Origin: Piliocolobus tephrosceles
Lineage: Eukaryota; Chordata; Mammalia; Primates; Cercopithecidae
Length of the DNA: 64,000 bases
Reading direction: 5' to 3'
Assembly (NCBI RefSeq): GCF_002776525.5
Contig: NC_045449.1
Location: forward strand, 823,124-887,123
Shown: in pieces, positions 36,101 to 48,100 of the stretch
How the letters are laid out: each line of letters begins with the position of its first letter
Numbering within the stretch: position 1 is the stretch's first letter
Program-made: the position numbers and the translations under genes
The notes under the pieces: model-generated
Database searches by the model: none
The model's input: only the letters and a program-made list of their open reading frames with translations
What the model was told of the DNA's origin: nothing

Positions 36101-39100
36101 GTCCTTGGGACCTTTCACTTTGAGTTCCTGCCAGAGGGAGGAGAGGAGTCACGGCCTGCTCCGTCCCTCACCGCCCCAGCCCCCACCGTGAGCCTGGCAG
36201 GAAGAGGGGCTGTGAGACTCAGGGTACAAGGATGAGAACAGAGGCTGGGCACGGCGGCTCACGCCTGTCATCCCAGCACTTTGGGAGGCTGAGGCGGGCG
36301 GATCAACTGAGGTTTGGAGTTCGAGACCAGCCTGGTCAACATGGTGAAACCCCGTCTCTACTAATAATACAAAAGTTAGCCAGGTGTGGTGGCACAAGCC
36401 TGTAGTCCCAGCTACTCGGGAGGCTGAGCCAGGAGAATCGCTTGAACCCAGGAGGCGGAGGCTGCAGTGAGCCGAGATCATACCATTGCATTCCAGCCTG
36501 GGCGATAGAGTGAGATTCCGTCTCAAAAAAAAAAAAAGACAACAGGGACAAAGGAGCCCCACGGCCATTGGCTGCCTCTGCAACCCCAATCCCCCGCACC
36601 GCACCTGTGAACTCCTGGAGCCTCGTGGAGTCCAGTGGCTGGGGTGTGGGCAAGAAGGAAGGGACTCCAGGTCCCAGAGATGAGAGGGGCTGGCAGGGAG
36701 CCCCGTGATTACAGGAAACCCATCTCGGGAACCCCGACTCAGGAACCCTACACGTCGGCCAAGGGCAGACAGGGTTTGAGCTGACCAGCGCCAGGTACTC
36801 CAGCAGATCTTTCGGGCATCAGCAACCCGTGAGGTAGGAAGGAGGGGTCCCACACGCCTGCGCAGTGGAAGCAGGGAAGTGGTGAATCTGCGGCAGAGAC
36901 ACCGAGCTCCCCAGGACAGTGAGCTGCATCCTACCCCCGTCAGAGAGCACTCAGCCCCCAGCACCCCTGACACTCCCCACCCACCACTGCCTGTGCTGGG
37001 GGCCGAGAGGAAGCTTCGAGGGAGGAAGAGCCAAAGCCCCTCCTGGACGCCAAGCCAGGCGACAGGTAGTGAGTACTGGAAACAGACCCCAGGAATGATT
37101 TGTCTGCTCCAAGCCTCATCAAACTCCTTTAGAGACGTTCCAGCCCCAGCTTTTGCTAGCAGGACAGTGCAGCCTGCAACCGGAGCTGTAATGCCATCCT
37201 CACTTGGCAGACCGAGCACACGGAGCCTCAAAGAGGGGCGTGGGGGGGAAGGCAGGGGGCAAGGTGACGCCAAGGTCAGGGGCTCAGGTGATGTCACCTG
37301 CTCGGCCTGCAGGGAAGGAAGCACCCAGAAAGCAACTTCCTACTTTCTGTCTCAAGCTGTTTCCAGACAGAGAAAACTCCCAGAGACTGAGCTTGGGTGC
37401 GTGTATATTTTGGGGGGCGGGGGGTGGGGTTACTCAGCGTCCCCAGGCTGTGTCTCTGGCTGGTGCCTGGATTCCCAGATTTCAGGAATTTTTCCTCACG
37501 CCCCCCTCCAGTGAAGCCCAGGGCTGTGAAATCACTCCTGCTGCAGAGAGGAGCCCAATTGCAGTAATTAAGTGGCAGCGCCAGCAGGAAGCAAGGACGT
37601 CATCAAGTGAGTCAGGATGAGAAGCCACCTGGCAGAAAGCCAGGGGCTTGGCTCTGCCCTCTGGGGTGGGCAGGCTTTGAGAGGGGCTTACGGTTGGGTG
37701 TGGGGGTTTCTGCCTATGCACAGGGAACAGGCAATCAGCCTAGGCCAAGAGAATACCCCACACCCTCTGCACCATATCTGACCCTGGATTCTTGGGCAGC
37801 CTTGGCAGGGCTGCTCTGAACACAGACCAGGGGAGTCCAGGTAGTTCCCAGGTGGGGCTGGAAACCGCGAAGGAAGCACCCTTTCTCCAGCCCCTTTTAT
37901 TTGTATTTTTAATAGAGACGGGGTTTCACCATGTTGCCCAGGCCGGGCTTGAACTCTTGGACTCAAGCCAATCTCCAGCCTCGGCCTCCCAAAGTGCTGG
38001 GATTACAGGCGTGAGCCACGCACCCGGCCTCTCCAGCCTCTTGACTCCATGGGGAGGGACTTCCCCAGCCTGCACTTTGTCCTCCCAGGCAGAGGGTGAC
38101 TCATCTGCTCCATGGGTCTGGGAGAAGAAACTGCAGTCAGCCGTCCTCTCTGCACACTGGGTGAGAGGCGTGGGCTCTGTCCTCATTGTTGCGGGGGCGG
38201 CCTGTGGTTTCCTACTCCTGCAAGGGACTCAATAGATACTTTTTTTCAGACAGGGTCTCACGCTGTCGCCAGACTGGAGTGCAGTGGTGCGATCTCAGCT
38301 CACTGCAACCTCCACCTCTCAGGTTCAAGCGATTCTCCTGTCTCAGCCTCCCAAGCAGCTGGGATTACAGGTGTACGCCACCATGCCTGGCTCATTTTTG
38401 TATTTTTAGTAGAGATGGGATTTTGCCACGTTGGCCAGGCTGGTCTCAAACTCCTGACCTCCGGTAATCCATCCGCCTCAGCCTCCCAAAGTGCTGAGAT
38501 TACAGGTGTGAGCCACCACGCCTGGCCTAAACAGATAATTTCACTCCAGAGGTGAAGTGCCAGCAAGCTCACTGTAGCTACAGATACAAATCCACATTTT
38601 CCAAGCTGCATTTTTTTTTTTTTTTTTTTGAGGCGGAGTCTCGCTCTGTCGCCCGGACTGGAGTGCAGTGGCCGGATCTCAGCTCACTGCAAGCTCCGCC
38701 TCCCGGGTTTACGCCATTCTCCTGCCTCAGCCTCCCGAGTAGCTGAGACTACAGGCGCCTGCCACCTCGCCCAGCTAGTTTTTGTATTTTTAGTAGAGAC
38801 GGGGTTTCACCGTGTTAGCCAGGATGGTCTCGATCTCCTGACCTCGTGATCCGCCCGTCTCGGCCTCCCAAAGTGCTGGGATTACAGGCTTGAGCCACCG
38901 CGCCCGGCCCCAAGCTGCATTTTAACAGTAATGAAGCTGACATGTTCATCTCCATCTGTCAGCTCCTCTGCTGCCTCTCGGTGGATTCTAAACGTGAGCA
39001 TCGCCTGTCACCCCTGAAGTTTCAGGAAAACGATCCTGCATTTCCCCAACTCTTCTAGCGTTAGAGTTGAGATGGGGACACAAAGGGCCAAGAGGGGCCT

Positions 39101-42100
39101 TTAAGGCAGGACTGCCAAAACTGCAGAAGCCTCTCCCCCTTTCTAGGATGGAGGTTCTCTTGCCCTGAACTGGGGCCTGTTCCTGCAAGGCCAGTGCTTT
39201 AGGGGTGTCACTGAGGTCTTTCTGGACAAAGGGATGAACTGGGCTCTGTCCTGAAGGATCCTAAGCAACCGTCCCCTCCATGCCACCTCTTGGGCAGAAA
39301 TGTTGATGGCAGATGTGGCCGCACCTCTGCCCTGCAGAGGAGTGCAGGAGGAAGGCTGGGCCGCAGGAGCAGAAGCACGCGTGTTCCCAGCCAGGAAGGC
39401 TGGACCGCAGGGGCAGAAGCACGCATGTTCCCGGCCAGGAAGGCTGGGCCACAGGAGCAGAAGCACGCGTGTTCCCGGCCAGGAAGGCTGGACCGCAGGG
39501 GCAGAAGCACGCGTGTTCCCGGCCAGGAAGGCTGGGCCGCAGGGGCAGAAGCACGCGTGTTCCCGGCCAGGAAGGCTAGGCCGAAGGGGCAGGAGCACGT
39601 GTGTTCTGGGCCAGAAAGGCTGGGCCACAGGAGCACGTTGTGTTCCCAGCCAGGGAGTGCGGGAGGAAGGCTGAAGCGTGCGTGTTCTGGGCCAGGAAAG
39701 CTGGGCTACAGGGGCAGGAGCATGTGTGTTCCCGGTCAGGGAGTGCAGGAGGAAGTCTGGGCTGCAGGGGCAGGAGCATGCGTGTTCTGGGCCAGAAAGG
39801 CTGGGCCACAGGAGCACATGTGTTTCCAGACAGGGAGTGCGAGAGGAAGGCTGGGCCACAGGAGCAGAAGCACGTGTGTTCCCGGCCAGGGATTCCAAGG
39901 CTCCTTCTCCACATAAGCGGCTCTTGCCCTCTCTGTGTTTACGGGATCGCAGTCTCAGAGTTGGCAAAACCTTAAAAGACGACCTGTAGTCCAAATTTCC
40001 TTAAATATTCCCTATCCTAAAAATCACCCAGAAGCTTGCTCAAATACAGAATCTTGGGCCCCATCCAAAGCCTTCCGAATCAGAAACTCCAGGGAAGGTG
40101 CCTGAAAAATCAGTGCTCCAGTGATTCTTATCAAGCAAGGTTAGGATTAGCTGGCCATGCTGGGCTCAGTGGCTCACGCCTGTAATGTCAGCACTTCGGG
40201 AGGCTGAGACGGGCAGATCACCCGAGTCTGAGACCAACCTGGCCAACACGGCAAAACCTCATCTCTACTAAAAATGTAAAAATTAGCCGGGCGTGGTGGT
40301 GGGCGCCTGTCATCCCAGCTACTTGGGAGGCTGAGGCAGGAGAATCACTTGAACCCAGGGGGTGGAGGTTGCAGTGAGCTGAGATTGCGCCACTGCACTC
40401 CAGCCTGGGTGACAGAGCAAGACTCTGTCTTAGGAAAAAAAAAAAAAAAAAGGATTATCTGGCCAAGTCTAAACCCCTCATTCTACAGCACAGGATATAA
40501 AAGCCAAGAGGGGGGACGTGACTTGCTCAAAGTCACCACAGTGTGGTGTGGGAGAACACTGCCTTGATTTTTTTTTTTTTTTGCCTCCCCTGTTCCTCTC
40601 TCTAACCAGAAAGAGAATAATAAATAAATAAATAAAATAAATCATTTTCTATTAAGAGGGAAAATGTCAGGTACAGGAAAGCAAATATCAGGCTAAGTGT
40701 TACCCATCACAGTAACCACTTCACCGACGGGCAAGCGAGGGAGGGAGATCCAAGGGCTGCAGGGCTCTGAGCAGCCTCCATAGCCCCGGGTCTGTCAGGG
40801 AGGCTGTGCAGGGAGCTGCCTACCTCTGAGATCTTCTGGAACTGGTTGTTGGACTGGCTGCACTTCTCGGCTGTCTCCAGAGCGACTTTATAGTTATCCA
40901 CAAATGCTTTGTACACGCCGAGCTGGCTGGCCTGCAGGGAGGAGTCAGGGAACAGAGGGCGAGGAGGGTGGGAGGGGAGAGGATTAATGAATGGATGAAA
41001 GCTTCACAGAGTACCTGGAGCTCCAGTGCACTGAAAACCTCTCACTCAGCTCCAGAGGGCTCGCTGGGAACTCCGGGAAACGCAGGGATGAACATATTAC
41101 AGTGCCCCTTTGAACTGGACGGTTTCCATGGAAACCAGCTCAGCCAATAAGGTTCATGAGGGGGTCTGGGGTTGGGGAGACCAGGCTAGGGCCTTTGTCG
41201 GCCTGCTAGAAATTCAACTCCTCACAGCATCCAGCTTTCCTCAGCACGATCAAGGTCTCCCAGGGTTTGAAATCCCTTCATGTCTCACACTTCCTTCACA
41301 TCCGGGAATTAGCCGGAGCAGGGAGAGAGGGGTGTGCGTGTGCTGGGTGGAGCTGGCACGTGTGGCCTGCTCAGGCCTCCCTCCCCACATGGAGCATGGC
41401 GCACGGCATTTAAAGGTGCCGTCTTGGCCGGGTGCAGTGGCTCACGCCTGTAATCCCAGCACTTTGGGAGGCCTGAGGTCAGGAGTTCCAGACCAGCCTG
41501 GCCAACATGGTGAAACCCCGTCTCTACTAAAAATACAAAAATTAGCCAGGCGTGGTGGTGCGTGCCTGTAATCCCAGCTACTCAGGAGGCTGTGGGAGGA
41601 GAATCACTTGAACCTGGGAGGCCTTTCACTTTTTTTTTTGCCTCCCCTGTTGCTCTCTCTAACCTGAAAGAGAATAATAAAAAAATAAATAAAATAGATC
41701 ATCTTCTATTAAGAGGGAAAATGTCAGGTGCAGGAAAGCAAATATCAAGCTAAGTGTTACCCATCACAGTAACCACTTCACCGACGGGCAAGCGAGGGAG
41801 GGAGATCGCGTCACTGCACTGAAGCCTGGGTGACAGAGTAAGACTCCGTCTCAAAAACAAAACAAAACAACAAATGAAGGTGCTGTCCTTCCATTTCCCT
41901 TGGCCTCAAGGCCCCGTCCTCGCCTCTTCCACCTCCTCTACCTCCAAGGAGCCAAAGCCCCAGCCTCAATACACGTTTGCCTGTCACTCGGAATCTAACA
42001 CAAAGCTTTTCCCGAGTCACAACGACATACAGCCTGGCCTCCTCTGAGAGGCGGGGCAGATCCCATCGCCCCTTTCTGCAAAAGGGGAAACTGAGGCTCC

Positions 42101-45100
42101 GCAAGTCAATTCCCCAAATATTTAAGGAAAGCCTTCACTGCGCTGTGTATACACACTTCCTCTTAAGGGACCAAAAGGGTAGAAATTCAAATTAAAACTT
42201 TCATGAGATATTTTATGGTTATCAGAAGGGTCAAAATTTAAAAGTCTAATTGACAGCAAGGGCTGGCAAGCATATGTGGAAATTTAAACTCGCTGTTTTT
42301 TTTTGACACGGAGTTTTGCTCTCGTTGCCCAGGCTGGAGTTCAGTGACGCGATCTCGGCTCGCCATAACCTCCGCCTCCTGGGTTCGAGCGATTCTCTTG
42401 CCGTAGCCTCCTGAGTAGCTGGGACTACAGGTATGCGCCACCATACCTGGCTAGTTTTGTACTTTTAGTAGAGACAGGGTTTCTCCATGTTGGTCAGGCT
42501 GCTCTCGAACTCCTGACCTCCGGTGATCCGCCCGCCTAAGCCTCCCAAAGTGCTGGGATTACAGACGTGAGTCACCGTGCCCCGCCAATTTAAACTCTTA
42601 CAAACTGCTCGGGGGAGTGTAAATTAGTACAATTATTTGGAGAGCAATTTGTTAATAACTAATAAAGCTGAAAATAGGCATGGCCTATTTTCAGTTGAAC
42701 TAATAAAGCTGAGGATAGGCACAGCCATCTACTGCTTAGCAAATCCACTTCTACATACAAACCGCAGAGCTGTATCGTTCAGTACAGCAGCCACCAGCCA
42801 CGTGAGGCTGCCAAGCTACCTGAGACAGGGTCGGTTCAAACTGAGATGTGCCGGACGTGTAAAACACACAGCGGGTTCCCAAGGCTTAGTATGTGAAAGA
42901 GAATGTAAACTACCTCGTTAATTTTTAAATACTGATTACACATGTTGAAATAATATTTGGATCTGTGGGAATAAATAAAAGATATTCTCAAAATTAATTT
43001 CACTTGCCTATTTTTACTTATAAAAATGTGGGTATCAGGGGCCAGGTGCGGTGGCTCACACCTGTAATCCCAGCACTTTGGGAGGCTGAGGCGGACAGAT
43101 CACCTGAAGTTGGGAGTTCAAGACCAGCCTGGCCAAAATGGCGAAACCCCGTCTCTACTAAAGATACAAAATTAGCCGGGCGTGGTGGGGGGCATCTATA
43201 GTCCCAGCTATTCCGGAGGTCAAGGCAGGAAAATCGCTTGAACACAGGAGGTGGAGGTTGCAATGAGCCCAGATTGCATCGCTGCACTCCAGCCTGGGCG
43301 AAAAGAGCAAGACTCCGTCTCAAAAAAAACGAAAAAAAGGTAGGTATTAGAAAATGTGAAATGACATATGTGGCTCATAAGCTATTTCCATTAGACAGCA
43401 GCGCTCTGGAACAAATGGCCTGTGTGTGCCCCAGGGGACTCAGGGGTGTTCACGGCCTCACTCTTCCTCCTCGTAGAGGAGGGACTGGAAACAAATGCTC
43501 ACAAACGGGGGAAGCCGCACGCACAGCCATGAACGTGGATGCACCAGATTTACACATAGCATTGCTGACAAGCTCCAAAGCGGACATGGATTGAACTGTG
43601 ACATAATACACGTGTATACTGATACACTTTTTTTCCTGAGATGGAGCCTCGCTGTGTCACCAGGCTGGAGTGCAGTGGCGCGATCTCGGATCACGGCAAC
43701 CTCCGCCTCCTGGGGTTCAAAGCAATTCTTCTGCCTCAGCCTCCCGAGTAAATGGTACTACAGGCGCCCACCACCACACCCGGATAATTTTTGTATTTTT
43801 AGTAGAGATGGGGTTTCGTCATATTGGTCAGGCTGGTCTTGAACTCCTGACCTCAGGTGATCCGCCCGCCTCGGGCTCCCAAAGTGCTGGGATTATGGGC
43901 GTGAGCCACCGCGCCACGCCTGGCCTTACATACATTTTTAAAGTACATGGGCTGGGCGCGGTGGCTCAAGCCTGTAATCCCAGCACTTTGGGAGGCCGAG
44001 ACGGGCGGGTCACGAGGTCAGGAGATCAAGACCATCCTGGCTAACACGGTGAAACCCTGTCTCTACTAAAAATACAAAAAAAACTAGCCGGGTGAGGTGG
44101 CGGGCGCCTGTAGTCCCAGCTACTCCAGAGGCTGAGGCCAGAGAATGGCGAGAATGGCGTAAACCCGGGGGGCGGAGCTTGCAGTGAGCTGAGATCCGGC
44201 CACTGCACTCCAGCCTGGGTGACAGAGCAAGACTCCGTCTCAAAAAAAAAAAAAAATAAAGTACATGCAGCTGGGAGCTGTGGTACACACACCTATAGCC
44301 CTGGCTACTTGGGAGACTGAGGTGGGAGGATCACTTGAGCCCAGGAGTTCAAGTCCAGCCTGGACAACATAGCAAGACTTTTTTTTGTTTGTTTTTAAAG
44401 TGCAGGCCCACCCAAAATATAGATATGTAGTAAGCACACAAACTGCACTCTGGAAGGCTATCCGCCAAATTCATGCCAGCAGCTGCTTCAAGAGGGAGGA
44501 GGGAGGGAGGGGAGATTCCAACTTAACGTGTGACGCTGTATTTTCTTCATCAGGAGGTTTGGCTGTGTTATTCTCCGGAGTTTCTGGTTTAAATGTTTTT
44601 CAATACAGTAGCAAGGGGGATACAGCTGCTGCCTGGCTTCCTCAGGAGCCTCTGCTTCCCACCAAGGTGCTGGGGGAAGTGGGCTGCTATGGACCTCAAC
44701 CCCGACCCACCCTGCTTTCTGCAGGATCCTCCTGTTCCCCGAGGACCCAGAGAGGCAGAGGTGGGGGTGGGGGTGGGGGCAGGCTGGCCGCAGCATCGGC
44801 TGAGCCTGGAACCTCCCAGGACAGAGGCAGAACCCTTTGAGGAAGCTGGTGGGGCAGGGGAGTGGGGAGCATCTGGAAAAGCCAGAGAAGGGAGACAGAG
44901 TGGGGATGCTTGGGGTGACACCAAGGCCAGAGGCATTCAGGTCTCAGCTGCAGAAGGGACAGACTTTCAAAAGCGGGGGGACGGGGCTGGACTTTAAAGG
45001 GGGGCGGGGCTGGAAGGGAGGGCGTTTATTTCTCTTTCCAGGGAGTACTGAGGCCCGGCCCATCAGTGCTCACGCTACAGGAGATGTGCTAGTCAGCGGC

Positions 45101-48100
45101 TTCCTAAGCCAAAATCAAATCACCAAGATTCTTCCAGGCAAGAGCTCCTCTTGTCCCCTTTCCCACGAGAAGAAGCAAGCCTGGAGGCCCAGGTTGGCAC
45201 ACCACCCTCCCAGGAGCCCGCTGTGCGGAGGCCTGAGTCCAGGGTTACGGTCATCTCCGGGACTGCCATCGCCACAGTCACCCCAGGCTGTAGGGCCCAA
45301 GGCCTGGTTTGGCAGGTACACTAACTGGGAAGTGCAGGTTGCTTGGAAACAGCAGCCTGGCACTGGAGTGATCTCATAAAACAAACAGCAGAGATGCTAA
45401 TTCCCTTCTCTCGGTAACGAATCATCAAATACCCAGAGACTTCGGCTGAAAATAAACCACCTCCAGATGCCAGGCCTGACCTGGCTCCACCCGGGTCCTC
45501 CCAGGCCTGCAGCCCCAGGGGCCTCAGGCATCAGTTCCCAATGCTGGGGAGGGAAGGTGGTGGATAGTAGATTCATGGCCAGGTCTGTGGAGCTGGGACC
45601 AGAAGAGGGGACAGCCAGGTCCACGTGACAAAGATAAACTGTGACAGCGTTTCCAGCAACCCACTCTTCTACTCCTGAGGGATGAGGAGAGGATGCCCCC
45701 AAGGCCACTCAGCTCAGGCGAGCAGGCAGTGATGACAGGTGTTCACCATCCCTGAATGGGAGAAAGCAGGTGGGTCTGCTAGAACCAGAGCATAGCATTC
45801 CCTCTAAAGGATACCTTCTGGGGTGCCTCTTCCCAATTTAATAATAATAATAATAATAATAATGGCACTGATAATGACTAGTTATTAAGTACTTATTAAT
45901 TTATGATACTCCAGGCCCTGTTCCAAGCACTTTTCCTTTTACTTTATTTTATTCTATTTCTTTTTTTGAGACAGTCTTGCTCTTGTTGCCCAGGCTGGAG
46001 TGGAGTACCATGATCTCTGCTCACTGTAGCCTCTGCCTCCCGAGTTCAAGCAATTCTCCCACTTCAGCCTCCCGAGTAGCTGGGATCACAGGTGTGTATT
46101 ATCACACCTGGCTGATTTTTGTATTTTTAGTAGAGACGGGGTTTCACCATGTTGGCCAGGCTGGTCTTGAACTCCTGACCTCAGGTGATCTGCCCACCTT
46201 GGCCACCCAAAGTGCTGGGATTATAGGTGTGAGCCCCTGCGCCCAGCCTATTCTCTTTTTTTTTTTTTTTTTGAGACACAGTCTCAGTCTGTCACCCAGG
46301 CTGGAGCGCAGTGGCGCAATCTCAGCTCACTGCAACCTCCGCCTCCTGGGTTCAAGCGATTCTCCCGCCTCAGCCTCCTGAGTAGCTGGGACTACAGGTG
46401 CCCGCCACTAGGCCCGGCTAATTTTTTTGTATTTTGAGTAGAGACGGGGTTCCACCACGTAGGCCAGGCTGGTCTCGAACTCCTGACCTCATGATCCACC
46501 CGCCTCGCCTCCCAAAATGCTGGGATTACAGGCGTGAGCCACCGTACCCAGTCAGGCCTATTCTATTTCTTTGTAGAGACAGGGTCTTGCTATGTTGCCC
46601 AGGCTGGTCTTGAATGCTAAGCCTCAAGTGATCCTCCAGCCTCAGCCTCCCAAAGCGCTGGGATTACGGGTATCAGCCACCACACTCAGCCCCATGCACT
46701 TTTCAGAAATTAACTCCTCAAAATCACCCAATGAGGGAAATGCTATCACTATCCTCATTTTTACAGATGAGGAAGCTGATGCAGAGTGGTTGGGTAAGTT
46801 GCCCAGGTGTAGGTTTAATCTGGCAGAGCAGGGATTCAAGCCTACTTTGTGATCTGGCTCTAGAAGCTGTGCCTGAGAAACAGGGCTCTCAGGACAGAAA
46901 CCTCAGGCTCTGTGACGTCTCCTTCGATGCCCCTCCGCGTTCTCCCCAGGCCCAATGGTCAAAGTCACGGTGCGTTCACTCATTCACGGAGGGACCACTG
47001 GGTTCTGGGGGTCTAAAAAGAAAATGCAGGCCTGGCGCAGTGGCTCACGCCCCGAGGCGGGTAGATCACCTGAGGTCAGGAGTTCGAGACCAGCCTGGCC
47101 AACATGGTGAAACCCCGTCTCTACTAAAACTACAAAAATTAGCTAGGCGTGGTGGCAGGTACCTGTCATCCCAAGGACTTGGGAGGCTGAGGCAGGAGAA
47201 TGGAGTGAACCCGGGAGACGGAGCTTGTAGTGAGCCCAGATCGCACCACTGCACTCCAGCCTGGGCGACACAGCGAGACTCCATCTCAACAAAAGATGAA
47301 AGTCAGCCCGTCCTCCTGGAGCTTGCTGTGGTTCGGGGGAGTCAGGCAGTCACCAGTGCTCGCTACAGGGACTGGCACGAGGCCTGCATCTGCGGGCTTG
47401 GAAAGCCTTCTCGGAGGAGGTCCCTCCTAAGCTGGGAGCTGACCAGGGGAAGCCAGAGGAGAGGGGGAAGGACATTTCAGGCAGGTGGGGCCTCGAGTAC
47501 GAAGAGTTAAGAAAGCGCCTGCCCTGGGAACTGAGAACAGAAAGTCCAGAGTCAGGAAGCACAGAGGTGCGAGGAGGAAGCTGCCAAGGCCAGGGCTGGA
47601 CACAGGTCAGTGTGCAAAGGGTCTCTCGAGCCATTCCTCGGAGCCTGGCCTTCATCCGAGGGCCGTGGGGAGCCACTGAAGGGGCTGTCAGGGTTTCAGT
47701 GACTCTCTCCCCTCTAAGGAGAGGTGGGGGTGGGAGGGGAGTGGGCCTGGAAGCAGGAGCCAGGAGCCACAAAGGAGGACACACAGCTGTCCAGGTGAGG
47801 GCCACAGGTGGCCAAGAAAAGGAAAAGCAGCGGTGGGCAATGGCCAAAAAGTGGACTCCACAGGACAGGTGGGGGGAGGGGTGCAGCAAGAACGAGTCTG
47901 AAGCCCTCACGGAGATAAAGGCAGGAGGCGGAGCAGATAACTTCAGAGACAGGGAGCTCAGCTGTGAACACACTTGGCTGGAAGCCCTAGGAGTGTCCAA
48001 GCAGGAGAATCTTCTCCAGTGTGAGAAAGGCAGAGCCCTGTCCATTCAGCCGAACAGGGCAGGGGAGGAGGAGGAGGCGTCCGGCCACTCACACCCAGAG

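Larger units (their letters stand above)
36128..40823 (-). other. ABR: ABR intron c-d
   Basis: This 4696-base intron contains Alus at 36243-36538, 37893-38029, 38240-38527, 38611-38909 and 40153-40451, the 44-bp minisatellite (39350-39893), a MER5-like fragment (40012-40150) and a G-quadruplex-type run (37412-37429). The stretches 36540-37890 and 38910-39340 are unique, with nothing recognised. Confidence 0.84.

Noticed and set aside
36149..37324. 391-codon minus-strand open frame
   Set aside because: Its middle is translated Alu ([15 protein letters not shown] text on the other frame); the rest is unique intron without a recognisable domain.
39143..39994. 283-codon repetitive open frame
   Set aside because: Made by the 44-bp minisatellite, which is open in all frames; openness there is not evidence of coding.
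44763..44779. GGGGGTGGGGGTGGGGG as a G-quadruplex
   Set aside because: Only three clear long G-runs; weaker than the motif at 37412-37429.
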